Positions 1 through 8,515 of a DNA stretch of 64,000 bases are shown piece by piece (position 1 is the first letter of the stretch; every line of letters begins with the position of its first letter). The position numbers and the translations under genes were made by a program. The notes below the pieces were generated by a model, which was given only the letters and a program-made list of their open reading frames with translations, made no database searches and had not been told where the DNA came from. Source of the stretch: Paraburkholderia polaris (lineage in GTDB: Bacteria; Pseudomonadota; Gammaproteobacteria; Burkholderiales; Burkholderiaceae); contig NZ_JABBGJ010000019.1 in assembly GCF_012927345.1 (NCBI RefSeq), forward strand, positions 1-64,000. Direction: 5' to 3'.

Positions 1-686
1 TAGTAGTCGAACTTGCTGGTGTACGGATGAAAACTCGGGTCTTCGAGTTCGAAGCGCTCGATGGCGTACATCGCCTGCGTGAACGCCTTGTTGGGATCGG
101 TGAAGATGTTCTGGCCGAACACTTCCTTGAAACGCGCCGCGTAAGGTGCGTGCTCCAGTTTCGCGAGTACTGCCGCCGGATCCTTGTTAGCCATCTCGTT
201 CGGATTGAGCAGTGGGAAACTCGCCTGATCGTGCAGACGGTTGAAGCGCCCGTCCCAACCGAAACCGCCCACCGGCGCGTTGTCCGTCTCGCTCAGGCGC
301 TCGGACATGCTGGCCGCCTGCGCATGACTCCACATCGGTGTGCGGTTCAGCACGTAGCGCAGGCTTGGCACAGCGCGCGTGCCTTGCGAGCGCATGTCGG
401 GCCCACCCAACTGCGCGGCCAGCCCATTGGGCGGCCCGTACGCGTGCGACGGGCTATGACAGCTCGCGCACGACATCTTGCCCGACGCCGACAACGACGC
501 ATCGAAGAACATCAGCTTGCCGAGCGCCGCGGCGTCGCTATAGACGGGCTTCGCGTCGGCCGGCGCTGGAGCTGCCGCAGGTGCCGCCGCTGCCGCGAAC
601 GGCAACAATGCGGCACTGACCAGCGCTGCGAGCGCCGCCAATCGCGTGGCAGTGCGCTCGGTGAATCGCGTTGCAAAAAACGGCAT
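1..686 (-). CDS. Di-haem cytochrome c peroxidase (MauG/CcpA family), C-terminus cut by window edge
   Basis: My own reverse-strand translation gives an open frame from an ATG at 686 to the window edge, about 228 codons. It starts with a basic/hydrophobic signal-like segment (residues 1-45, Ala-rich), then YSDAAALGKLMFFDASLSASGKMSCASCH. The CASCH c-type haem motif is at residues 73-77, followed by SHAYGPP and a PSLRYVLN stretch typical of bacterial di-haem peroxidases. Family members reduce H2O2 or carry out related oxidations in the periplasm. The second haem motif should lie beyond the edge. It begins 9 nt after the phosphoesterase stop codon, so the two genes are probably cotranscribed. Specific substrate is unknown. 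Confidence 0.85.
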   Translation of the reverse strand, partial: MPFFATRFTERTATRLAALAALVSAALLPFAAAAAPAAAPAPADAKPVYSDAAALGKLMFFDASLSASGKMSCASCHSPSHAYGPPNGLAAQLGGPDMRSQGTRAVPSLRYVLNRTPMWSHAQAASMSERLSETDNAPVGGFGWDGRFNRLHDQASFPLLNPNEMANKDPAAVLAKLEHAPYAARFKEVFGQNIFTDPNKAFTQAMYAIERFELEDPSFHPYTSKFDY

Positions 687-694
687 CTGATCGC

Positions 695-1924
695 TTACAG
701 GTTCGTGAAGATGTCGTTGCCGAACCCGACGAGACCGGCCTGCCCCGCGTAGCCGAGATGGTCCAACTGGAAGATGTCCTCAATGCTCTTGAGCATCGAG
801 TAGTGGTTGTACTGCACCGTTGACACCGTGCCCGGTTTGATGAACTTCGAGATCATCACCGCACCGGTCTGGTCGCCGCCAAAGCTCTGCTTGGTCAGGT
901 TGATCGTCGTGCCCTTGTACGACAGCGACGAAGTCTGCGGGAACGCCGGCAGATTCGGACCCGGCTGCTGGCTGCAGCAGGTCGCGCCGGAGAAGATCAG
1001 ATCCTCACCGGATGCAGACTGCGTGACGGTGGCGTAACTGCTTTCGTCGAAGTTGATGATCAACAGACCGTCCTTCTGGAACGCCGGCGAGGCCGTGATA
1101 ATCGGCACCCACTTCTGCAGGAACGTGTTCGCGCTCGTCAGTCCGCCCGGCTGGCCATTCACGCACGGCGCGTCGTGGCCGTCGTCGCACAGGTTCGGCG
1201 TAATCAGGTTGAAGTTGGCGGTGGTCGAGATCGATTGCAGATCGGTTGTGAGCGTGTTCAGATTCACGACGTGCTGGCCGCAGTCCGACGAATCGATGAT
1301 CGAGTGGAAGTACATGAACGGGTTGTGACGCGTCGCGTACTGGTCGCCCAGCGGCACCGCCGCGCTCGGCGCTTCGGCCGATTGGGTCAGGTCGGTCGTG
1401 TTGAGCGTCGGGTGGCCGCACGTGGCGGCTTCGCGCGTCGGGTCGTTGCCCATGTCGCCTTCATAGCCCTTCCAGGTGTAGCCAGCGGCCTTCAGCTGGT
1501 CCGGCAGCGTCTTGATGCTGGCGGGATACACGCAACCCGAGCCGATCGCCTGGCCGTCCGACGTCGTGCCGGTGAGCTTGTAGTCCTGATAGGTGATGCA
1601 GTCGTTGTCCGTTTCAGGCGTCGGCGCCTGGCCGCTGATCATCGAGATGTAGTTGTCGAGGCTCACGTGCCCCGTGCCGTAGTACTGCTGCACCATCGCG
1701 CCTTGTGAAGCCAGCGTCTGCGACAGATACGGCGCCTTGCTGTTTGCGCCGAAGGTGGTCGCGTAGTTTTCGTTTTCGAGTGTGATGACGAAGACGTGCC
1801 GGATCTGCTGTTGCCCGGTCACATTGAGTGACGAGGACGACGAGCCGCACGCGGCGACGATAATACCGACTAAGGCCGCGCAAACGACCATGAAGAATGC
1901 ACGCAACCCGCTGCGCTGTGACAT
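695..1924 (-). CDS. Lipoprotein phosphoesterase (PF04185-type, acid phosphatase/phospholipase C-like)
   Basis: 409 aa. The N-terminus is a lipoprotein signal with lipobox VAAC (Cys26), followed by a Ser-rich linker, so export and membrane anchoring are predicted. The body has the phosphoesterase-family pattern: an early FVITLENENY metal-site segment, GHVSLDNYISMISGQ, a FNLITPNLCDDGHD segment and LLIINFDES. These features match the family of acid phosphatases and phospholipase-C-like enzymes. Likely role: periplasmic or outer-membrane phosphate-ester hydrolysis; the substrate cannot be told from sequence. It is the first gene of a two-gene unit with the di-haem peroxidase. About 150 bp separate it from the yafY-like gene, leaving room for its own promoter. 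Confidence 0.85.
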   Translation of the reverse strand: MSQRSGLRAFFMVVCAALVGIIVAACGSSSSSLNVTGQQQIRHVFVITLENENYATTFGANSKAPYLSQTLASQGAMVQQYYGTGHVSLDNYISMISGQAPTPETDNDCITYQDYKLTGTTSDGQAIGSGCVYPASIKTLPDQLKAAGYTWKGYEGDMGNDPTREAATCGHPTLNTTDLTQSAEAPSAAVPLGDQYATRHNPFMYFHSIIDSSDCGQHVVNLNTLTTDLQSISTTANFNLITPNLCDDGHDAPCVNGQPGGLTSANTFLQKWVPIITASPAFQKDGLLIINFDESSYATVTQSASGEDLIFSGATCCSQQPGPNLPAFPQTSSLSYKGTTINLTKQSFGGDQTGAVMISKFIKPGTVSTVQYNHYSMLKSIEDIFQLDHLGYAGQAGLVGFGNDIFTNL

Positions 1925-2072
1925 GTTTTGCCCTTGGGGATTGGAGTTTTATTCGCGGGCAAACTCTATGCAGCACGTATGACATCGGCGTGAATCACGC
2001 CACACTCCGGCAATATATCGGTCATCCGACGCAACATATAAGGGTGGTTACGCTAGCTGCGAACCATCGCCC

Positions 2073-3038
2073 TCATTGCGCGTAGCGGCGATGCAAGGCT
2101 GCCGCCACCTCGGCGAAACGCGCGCGCAACTCGGGCGGCGCCAGCACATCGGCCTCGGTACCGAAGCGCAACAGTTCCGCGCATGCCTGCCTTATCGAGC
2201 CGACCGGCAGTGTGACCGTGCGCCAGCCGTCGGCCGGATCCGGCTCGCTGATTTTCGCGGCGGAGCGTGCGAACGGCGAGGTAAAGACTTCGAGCATCTG
2301 CATGCCCCACGGCGACAGGCGCAACGTTGCCTCGCTCGCATGCATCTCTTCGGACAGACGTTGCGTGCTGTCCTGCCAGTAAGCCGCCAGATCGAAGGCC
2401 GGTGGCCGCTCGAAAGTCTCGTCCAGCATGCTCAATTCGAGAATGCGCGAAATGCGATAGATGCGGATGTCCGTGCCGACACGCCCAACCACATACCAGG
2501 CTCCGCTTTTCAGCACGATGCCGAGCGGCTCGATCCGGCGAAACTTTTCGGCTTTCCAACTCTGATAGCGAATCTGCAACGGGTGCTGTTCCCACACCGC
2601 ACTGGCAATCAACGGCAGATTTGCAGGCTCGTCCGCATCGGCGAACCAGGCCGGGGCGTCGAGGTGAAAACGCGAGCGCATGCGCTCCGCGGTCGAGCGC
2701 AATTCGACCGGCAGCGCGGCAAGCAACTTGGTTTGCGCGCCGGCCATCACGGCGCTGAGACCGAGTGCCTGCACCGGTCCCGGCAAGCCTGCGAGGAATA
2801 GCGCCTCTGCCTCCTGCGACGACAGGCCGTTCAGACGCGTACGGTATCCGTCGAGCAGACGATAGCCGCCTTCCGCGCCACGTTCGCTCTGGACGGGGAC
2901 GCCCGCGGCGCTTAAGGCGTCGATGTCGCGATAGATCGTGCGCAGCGAGACCGCGCATTCGTCAGCGAGCGACTGCGCGGTCACGCGTCCACGCGCTTGC
3001 AAGGTCATCAGAATAGAAAGGAGGCGGCTGGCTCTCAT
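2073..3038 (-). CDS. YafY-type transcriptional regulator (HTH_11 + WYL domain)
   Basis: 321 aa from the ATG at 3038 (MRASRLL), the usual family start. In-frame upstream starts exist at 3056 (ATG) and 3065 (GTG), but they lie in a palindrome that looks like an operator. Residues 1-60 form a DeoR-like helix-turn-helix (SLADECAVSLRTIYRDIDAL). The central part holds the WYL sensor domain, including IRYQSW, EPLGIVLKSGAWYVVGR and the RISRI segment. WYL domains bind small ligands or nucleic acid and control transcription. The gene is divergent from a glutathione S-transferase, which is its most likely target along with itself. The inducer is unknown. Confidence 0.88.
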   Translation of the reverse strand: MRASRLLSILMTLQARGRVTAQSLADECAVSLRTIYRDIDALSAAGVPVQSERGAEGGYRLLDGYRTRLNGLSSQEAEALFLAGLPGPVQALGLSAVMAGAQTKLLAALPVELRSTAERMRSRFHLDAPAWFADADEPANLPLIASAVWEQHPLQIRYQSWKAEKFRRIEPLGIVLKSGAWYVVGRVGTDIRIYRISRILELSMLDETFERPPAFDLAAYWQDSTQRLSEEMHASEATLRLSPWGMQMLEVFTSPFARSAAKISEPDPADGWRTVTLPVGSIRQACAELLRFGTEADVLAPPELRARFAEVAAALHRRYAQ

Positions 3039-3054
3039 GCGGACAAGTGTAGTC

Positions 3055-3079
3055 ATACCTGACACAAACTGACAGGTAT
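3055..3079. promoter_or_regulatory. Inverted repeat, candidate YafY operator
   Basis: ATACCTGaCACAAACTgACAGGTAT is a 25-nt interrupted palindrome with 7-bp perfect arms. It sits in the divergent region between the WYL regulator and the GST, immediately upstream of (or overlapping) the regulator start. WYL regulators often bind such sites and repress both divergent genes. Operator role is inference. Confidence 0.55.
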
Positions 3080-3157
3080 AGGCGCTTAGGATGGGACATC
3101 CGGCGCCAGATGGGCGCTGGCTTTTCCAACAAGACGCTCATTCAGAAGGCTCCCGCC

Positions 3158-3808
3158 ATGACCACCGACCGCACGATCACGCTGTTCCACTCACCGCAAT
3201 GCCGCTCTGTGAGCGCACTCACGCTACTTGAAGAACTCCGCGCCCCGTATCAGCTGAAGGTGCTGAACATGAAGGCCGGTGAGCAGCGCAAAGCGCCGTA
3301 TCTCGCGATCAATCCGCTTGGCAAAGTGCCGGCGATCCTTCACGGCGACGCGCTGGTTACCGAACAGGTCGCCATCTTTATCTATCTGGCCGATCTGTTT
3401 CCCGAAGCGGGACTGGCGCCAGCGCTCGACGATCCGTCGCGCGGGCCGTATCTGCGTTGGCTGGTGTACTACGCGGCATGTTACGAACCGGCGCTGGTCG
3501 ACAAGGCAATGAAGCGCGAGCCGGCACCGCTTGCTACGTCACCCTACGGCGATTTCGATTCGATGCTCGGGACGGTGACGAGCCAGTTGCAGGGGTCACC
3601 TTATCTGCTCGGGGACAGGATGTCGGCCGCGGATATCTTGTGGGGCATCGCGTTGCATTGGGGGATGATGTTCAAGCTGGTGCCTGAGACGCCGGTCGTG
3701 CTCGAGTATGCCCAGCGCGTCTGCTCGCGGCCGAGCTTCGTTAAGGTGAGCGAGCGGGATGTTGCGCTGGCGGCCGAGCATGAGGCGTCGGTCAAAGCCG
3801 CAGGATGA
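3158..3808 (+). CDS. Glutathione S-transferase family protein
   Basis: 216 aa from the ATG at 3158 (MTTDRTITLFHS); a longer frame opening at 3110 is less likely because it adds an unconserved leader. The N-terminal thioredoxin-like domain has the early FHSPQCRSVSALTLLEE segment, the cis-proline region LGKVPAIL and the glutathione-binding VTEQVAIFIYLADLF. The C-terminal helical domain has LLGDRMSAADILWG, the conserved N-capping/hydrophobic-staple region. It probably conjugates or reduces glutathione-linked substrates in the cytoplasm. It is divergent from the WYL regulator, which suggests induction by an unknown compound. Confidence 0.88.
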   Translation: MTTDRTITLFHSPQCRSVSALTLLEELRAPYQLKVLNMKAGEQRKAPYLAINPLGKVPAILHGDALVTEQVAIFIYLADLFPEAGLAPALDDPSRGPYLRWLVYYAACYEPALVDKAMKREPAPLATSPYGDFDSMLGTVTSQLQGSPYLLGDRMSAADILWGIALHWGMMFKLVPETPVVLEYAQRVCSRPSFVKVSERDVALAAEHEASVKAAG

Positions 3809-4003
3809 TGCTGGTTGCCGGGCTGCTGCTGTAGTCGAGGACGCGGTATGCAGGCGCTGGCCTGCTGGTTGATCGGGCATCCGGCTCAATGCGCCGGGAT
3901 TTGAGACAATGGGGGCCGCCGGTGAATGTCTTCCCGGGACAACCGGGCGTGCCTTGGCCTTTCCAACAGGTGCCGACCCATTGAACAAGAGATGTTTTCA
4001 GGT

Positions 4004-4264
4004 ATGAGCAAGACCGTATTCATTCCCAGCGTCCCCGCGACGTCGGAGGAAGATTTTGAAGTGTCGGCGACGTCGAAACTGGCCGGCTACCGGCGTTTTT
4101 TCGGCGTGTTGAAAGTGGTTCGAACCACCGACGGCCGCGTGCTGTTCCCGTTCGACGGCGCGCCAGAACTCGGCCCTTACGCAACCAAGCTGGAAGCCGT
4201 CGCGGCGGCGCAGGTGTATGGCGAGCACATCGTGACCAGTGACCTGGCGCGTCCGGAGCTGTAA
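4004..4264 (+). CDS. Small conserved protein of unknown function (DUF6723-like)
   Basis: 86 aa, starting at MSKTVFIPSVPATSEEDFEVS (ATG at 4004). The frame stays open upstream to 3926 but the leader looks like non-coding translation. The protein is soluble and has no signal peptide. It contains an acidic N-terminus, a basic/aromatic centre (AGYRRFFGVLKVVRTTDGRVLFPF) and an Ala-rich helix. I recall similar small proteins in Burkholderia under DUF6723, but that is memory and not a search. It stands alone between a GST and a periplasmic protein, and no function can be assigned. Confidence 0.65.
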   Translation: MSKTVFIPSVPATSEEDFEVSATSKLAGYRRFFGVLKVVRTTDGRVLFPFDGAPELGPYATKLEAVAAAQVYGEHIVTSDLARPEL

Positions 4265-4362
4265 GCGCGGGAGCGTCGTTAAGGTCCTGAAGTCATTCAG
4301 GTCGGTTGCCTGAGTTAGTCATTCGGGATCTTCATTTGAGGTGGTCACTTCGGGAGCAACGG

Positions 4363-4953
4363 ATGACTCGTCTACGCAAACTGGGCTCATCGGCCGCGGT
4401 CATGTGGAGCGCGGTTGTACTGACGGCCGCATGCTGTCAATCCGGCTTCGCTCAGGACGCAGACGCCGATGCCGGTCAGAAGGCACTCGGACAAGCTGAG
4501 GTCATTCACGCTCAGGTTCACGTTGTCGCGATCTACCCGGCCACCAACAGCGTTACGCTGCGTGGTCCGCGCGGCAACCTGGCGGATGTCGACGTCAATC
4601 CCAAGCTGGCCGACGTCAGGAAACTGCGGGTCGGCGACAAGCTGAATGTCGCCTACCAGCAGGCACTGCTGCTTCAAGTCGACAAGGTCACGACCAGAGG
4701 TGTTCGCGAGCGCATCGAGACGACAGCGGCGATACCGGCTTCAGCGGGATACGCGTCGTCGGCGCATAGAGTGCAGGTGGTGGCGACCGTGCTGAAGATC
4801 GACCGTAAGAGCCGGATGGTGACGTTGCGAGGGCCGAAGCATCGGCAGGTGCTGAGGGCTGCGAGCGGCATTCCTCTCAATGAGTTGAGAGTCGGGGATA
4901 GCGTGCGGGCGGAGTTTATTTCGGCGGCTGCGGTGGAATTGGTGAGGGAGTGA
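4363..4953 (+). CDS. Exported protein with two repeated beta-rich domains, function unknown
   Basis: 196 aa from ATG 4363 (MTRLRKLG). Residues 1-31 form a signal peptide ending SGFA-QDA. The mature part contains two similar segments: VVAIYPATNSVTLRGPRGN...LRVGDKLNVAYQQA and VVATVLKIDRKSRMVTLRGPKHR...LRVGDSVRAEFISA. This is an internal duplication of about 70-80 residues with an OB- or barrel-like pattern. It is probably periplasmic. No catalytic motif is visible. A longer in-frame opening from 4306 would bury the signal peptide, so the inner start is preferred. It may be regulated alone. Confidence 0.75.
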   Translation: MTRLRKLGSSAAVMWSAVVLTAACCQSGFAQDADADAGQKALGQAEVIHAQVHVVAIYPATNSVTLRGPRGNLADVDVNPKLADVRKLRVGDKLNVAYQQALLLQVDKVTTRGVRERIETTAAIPASAGYASSAHRVQVVATVLKIDRKSRMVTLRGPKHRQVLRAASGIPLNELRVGDSVRAEFISAAAVELVRE

Positions 4954-5051
4954 GCGGGGTGTTGTATGCGGTTGCCTACGGGCACACCTGACGTGAGCAT
5001 GGAAGCAAGCTTTCCTATGTGATCTGCTGGGTAAACGATTGCCGCCGACGC

Positions 5052-5084
5052 AAAAAAACGGCCGCCCGCAGGCGACCGTTTTTC
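5052..5084 (-). terminator. Rho-independent terminator of glmS
   Basis: Read on the minus strand, the stem ACGGTCGCC / GGGCGGCCGT has a short loop and ends in a run of seven T. It starts about 40 nt after the glmS stop codon. Both the GC stem and the T tract are visible. Confidence 0.8.
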
Positions 5085-5122
5085 AGCGTGAAACTAGCAG
5101 CAGTAATCGCTGCGCACCACCC

Positions 5123-6940
5123 TCACTCCACCGTGACCGACTTCGCCAGATTTCTTGGCTTATCCACATCCGTTCCACGCGCACAAGCCGTGTGATACGC
5201 CAGCAACTGCAGCGGCACCACGTGCAGAATCGGCGACAGCAAGCCGTAGTGCTCCGGCATCCGGATCACACGCAGACCTTCGTCGTTCACGATCTTGGTA
5301 TCCGCGTCCGCGAATACATAAAGCTCACCGCCCCGCGCACGCACTTCCTGAATATTCGACTTCAGCTTCTCGAGCAGCGCGTCATTCGGCGCCACCGTTA
5401 CCACTGGCATCGCTTCAGTCACCAGCGCCAGCGGCCCGTGCTTCAGCTCGCCAGCCGGATACGCTTCCGCGTGGATATAGGAAATTTCCTTGAGCTTCAG
5501 CGCGCCCTCGAGCGCGATCGGGTAATGCAGGCCGCGCCCGAGGAACAACGCATGTTCCTTGCGCGAGAACTCTTCCGACCACGCGATGATCTGCGGCTCC
5601 AGCGCCAGCACGCTATTCAGCGCCGCCGGCAAGTGCCGCAGCAGTTTCAGATACTCAGCTTCCTGCTCCGTGCTCACCTGCCCACGCAGCTTCCCAAGCG
5701 TCGCGGCCAGCACGAATAGCGCAACCAGTTGCGTCGTGAACGCCTTCGTCGACGCTACGCCGATCTCGCGGCCCGCATGTGTCAGGAACGACAATTCCGT
5801 CTGGCGCACCATCGCGCTCGTAGCGACATTGCACACCGACAGCGTGTGTTTATGCCCCAGTGACTGCGCATGCTTGAGTGCCGCCAAGGTGTCGGCCGTT
5901 TCGCCCGACTGCGAGATCACCACCACCAGCGACTTCGGATTCGGCACCGACTCGCGATAGCGATACTCGCTGGCAATTTCCACCTGGGTCGGGATCTTCG
6001 CGACCGATTCGAGCCAATACTTCGCGGTCAGCCCCGAGTAGTAGCTCGTGCCGCACGCGAGAATCAGCACGCTGTCGATGTCCGCGAACACCTTGTCGGC
6101 GCCTGCGCCGAATATCGACGCGTCGAACGAATCGGCTTGCGGGATGGTGTCGGTAATCGCACGCGGTTGTTCGAAAATTTCCTTTTGCATGAAGTGACGA
6201 TACGGGCCGAGTTCGACCGCGCCGCCATACGCCGCGACCTGGCGCACTTCGCGCTGCGCTTCGTAGCCGTCACGATCGGCGATACGCACGCCCTCAAGCG
6301 ACAGTTCGCAGACGTCGCCTTCCTCGAGGAAGATGAAGCGTTCGGTGCTACCGGCAAGCGCCAATGCATCCGAAGCGAGGAAGTTCTCACCGTTGCCGAG
6401 TCCCACCACCAGCGGCGAACCTTGCCGCGCGCCGACCACCGTATGCGGCTGATCCTTATGCAGCACCGCGATCGCGTACGCGCCGTGCAATTGCCCGGCG
6501 GCTTCACGCACCGCCGCGAACAGGTCGCCGCGATACAGGCTGTGAATCAGATGAGCGATAACCTCTGTATCGGTCTGCGAGACAAACGTGTAACCCTTGC
6601 CACGCAGCATTTCACGCAGCGACTCGTAGTTCTCGATGATGCCGTTGTGTACCAACGCGAGTGTATCTTTCGAGAAGATCGGGTGGGCGTTGTCGGTCAC
6701 CGGCGCGCCGTGCGTCGCCCAGCGCGTATGCGCGATACCCGTGACGCCTTCGAGGTGGCTCTCACGCACCTGCTCGTCCAGATCAGCCACGCGCGCGACG
6801 CTGCGAGCACGACGCGGCCCGCTGTCGCCGAGAACGGCCACGCCACAGGAATCGTAGCCGCGATACTCGAGGCGACGCAGTCCTTCGATCAGGACGGGAA
6901 CGATATTACGTTGCGCAACCGCGCCGACAATCCCACACAT
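5123..6940 (-). CDS. glmS: Glutamine-fructose-6-phosphate aminotransferase (isomerizing)
   Basis: 605 aa, the normal family length. It makes glucosamine-6-phosphate from fructose-6-phosphate and glutamine, the first step to UDP-GlcNAc. The N-terminal class II glutaminase domain begins MCGIVGAVAQ with catalytic Cys2, and RRLEYRGYDS and THNGIIENY-like segments follow (here VHNGIIENYESLR). Two SIS sugar-isomerase domains follow, with CGTSYYSG and SQSGETADTLAAL. The C-terminus DKPRNLAKSVTVE is diagnostic. It lies 60 nt after glmU on the same strand, giving the usual betaproteobacterial glmU-glmS pair. A terminator follows it. Confidence 0.98.
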   Translation of the reverse strand: MCGIVGAVAQRNIVPVLIEGLRRLEYRGYDSCGVAVLGDSGPRRARSVARVADLDEQVRESHLEGVTGIAHTRWATHGAPVTDNAHPIFSKDTLALVHNGIIENYESLREMLRGKGYTFVSQTDTEVIAHLIHSLYRGDLFAAVREAAGQLHGAYAIAVLHKDQPHTVVGARQGSPLVVGLGNGENFLASDALALAGSTERFIFLEEGDVCELSLEGVRIADRDGYEAQREVRQVAAYGGAVELGPYRHFMQKEIFEQPRAITDTIPQADSFDASIFGAGADKVFADIDSVLILACGTSYYSGLTAKYWLESVAKIPTQVEIASEYRYRESVPNPKSLVVVISQSGETADTLAALKHAQSLGHKHTLSVCNVATSAMVRQTELSFLTHAGREIGVASTKAFTTQLVALFVLAATLGKLRGQVSTEQEAEYLKLLRHLPAALNSVLALEPQIIAWSEEFSRKEHALFLGRGLHYPIALEGALKLKEISYIHAEAYPAGELKHGPLALVTEAMPVVTVAPNDALLEKLKSNIQEVRARGGELYVFADADTKIVNDEGLRVIRMPEHYGLLSPILHVVPLQLLAYHTACARGTDVDKPRNLAKSVTVE

Positions 6941-7000
6941 GGCTTATTCCTTTTCAGTGCTGGGTTTCAGGGAGCGCGCTCCGCGCGCGCGTCACGCCCA

Positions 7001-8362
7001 TCAACTTTTCTTCTTGACCGGGCGTGCATAGCCCGGCTTGCTTGTTTGAGTCTTATCGTTCAGGACCAGCATGTCTTCTTCAACATCCTTCCAGACCGTT
7101 GTGCCCGCCGCGATCGTCACGCCACGCTTCACGCGCACAGGCGCCACGAGTTGCGTGTCGGAGCCGACAAACACGTCGTCTTCGATGATCGTGCGGAATT
7201 TGTTCGCACCGTCGTAGTTACAGGTGATGGTACCCGCGCCGATATTCACGCGCGCCCCGATATCCGCGTCGCCGATATACGTGAGGTGGTTCGCTTTCGA
7301 GCCATGACCGAGCACCGCGTTCTTCACCTCGACGAAGTTGCCGACGTGCGACTCGTCCTGCAACGACGCGCCCGGGCGCAGCCGCGCATAGGGGCCAAGC
7401 ACGACGTTCGCCCCGACTTCAGCGCCTTCGATATGCGTGAACGCGTCGATGCGCGTACCGGCGCCGATCGTCGCGTTACGGATCACGCAGTTCGGCCCGA
7501 CCGTCACGTTGTCGGCCAGCGTGACGCGGCCTTCGAACACGCAGTTCACGTCGATCGAGACGTCGCGGCCGCATTCGAGCGTGCCGCGCACGTCGAGGCG
7601 AGCCGGGTCGGCAAGCGTCACGCCCGCAACCAGCAGCGCCTCGGCGACATTGTGCTGATGAATCCGTTCGAGTTCGGCAAGCTGCTGCTTGCTATTCACG
7701 CCGAGCGTTTCCCACTCTTCGTCCGGCTGGGTGGTGACGACTTCGAGTCCCGCTTCGATCGCCATCTCGACCGCGTCGGTCAGGTAAAACTCGCCTTGGG
7801 CGTTGTCGTTCTTCAGCGCCGCGAGCCAGCCGCCAAGGCGCTCGGTCGGCGCGACGATGATGCCGGTGTTGATCTCGGCGATCTTGAGTTGCTCGGGCGT
7901 TGCGTCTTTCTGTTCGACGATGCGCGACACCTTGCCGTGCTGATCGCGCACGATGCGGCCATAGCCGCTGGGGTTGTCGAGCGTGACGGTGAGAACGCCG
8001 TAGCCGCCTTGTCCCGCGCGATCGGTCAACGCTTGCAGCGTGCTGGCGCGCGTGAGCGGCACGTCGCCGTACAGCACCAGCGTGGGTTCGGACGGATCGA
8101 GCAGCGGCAGCGCCTGCTGCACCGCGTGGCCCGTGCCGAGTTGCTGCTCTTGCGCCGCGAACTGGACGTCCGGCGCCGCTACCGCTTGACGCACGGCTTC
8201 GGCGCCTTGACCGACCACTACGACCAGACGCGTGGGCTTGAGCGCACGTGCAGTGTCGATGACATGAGCGAGGAGCGGCCGGCCAGCCAGGGGATGGAGC
8301 ACCTTGGGAAGCGCGGACCGCATGCGCTTACCGGTGCCTGCCGCCAAAATGACGATGTTCAT
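7001..8362 (-). CDS. glmU: Bifunctional UDP-N-acetylglucosamine pyrophosphorylase / glucosamine-1-phosphate N-acetyltransferase
   Basis: 453 aa, full length. The N-terminal uridylyltransferase domain starts MNIVILAAGTGKRM (nucleotide-binding loop) and has the VLYGDVPL metal-site segment. The C-terminal left-handed beta-helix acetyltransferase domain is visible as hexapeptide-type repeats, including IGARVNIGAGTITCNYDGANKFRT and DVFVGSDTQLVAPV. It converts GlcN-1-P to UDP-GlcNAc for peptidoglycan and lipopolysaccharide. It is directly upstream of glmS. The protein ends in a lysine-rich tail. Confidence 0.98.
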   Translation of the reverse strand: MNIVILAAGTGKRMRSALPKVLHPLAGRPLLAHVIDTARALKPTRLVVVVGQGAEAVRQAVAAPDVQFAAQEQQLGTGHAVQQALPLLDPSEPTLVLYGDVPLTRASTLQALTDRAGQGGYGVLTVTLDNPSGYGRIVRDQHGKVSRIVEQKDATPEQLKIAEINTGIIVAPTERLGGWLAALKNDNAQGEFYLTDAVEMAIEAGLEVVTTQPDEEWETLGVNSKQQLAELERIHQHNVAEALLVAGVTLADPARLDVRGTLECGRDVSIDVNCVFEGRVTLADNVTVGPNCVIRNATIGAGTRIDAFTHIEGAEVGANVVLGPYARLRPGASLQDESHVGNFVEVKNAVLGHGSKANHLTYIGDADIGARVNIGAGTITCNYDGANKFRTIIEDDVFVGSDTQLVAPVRVKRGVTIAAGTTVWKDVEEDMLVLNDKTQTSKPGYARPVKKKS

Positions 8363-8515
8363 GGCGTCGGCGAAAAGACGAGTTTGGAGCCGACGATTCT
8401 ATCATGCAGCCTATGACGGCAAAGGCCGCTACGCGGCCTCACCGCGGGCAGAAATGCGGGAAATCGGGCGTTCCCCGCACGCTTCCCACACGTTTTGCGC
8501 GTGTTTCCGCGCCGC

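Noticed and set aside
6941..7000. glmS ribozyme
   Set aside because: The 60 nt between glmU and glmS are too short and lack the ribozyme core, which is known from Gram-positive bacteria.
5870..8416. An 848-codon plus-strand frame across glmS and glmU
   Set aside because: It is antisense to two certain genes, and the Arg/His-rich composition is typical of shadow frames in high-GC DNA.
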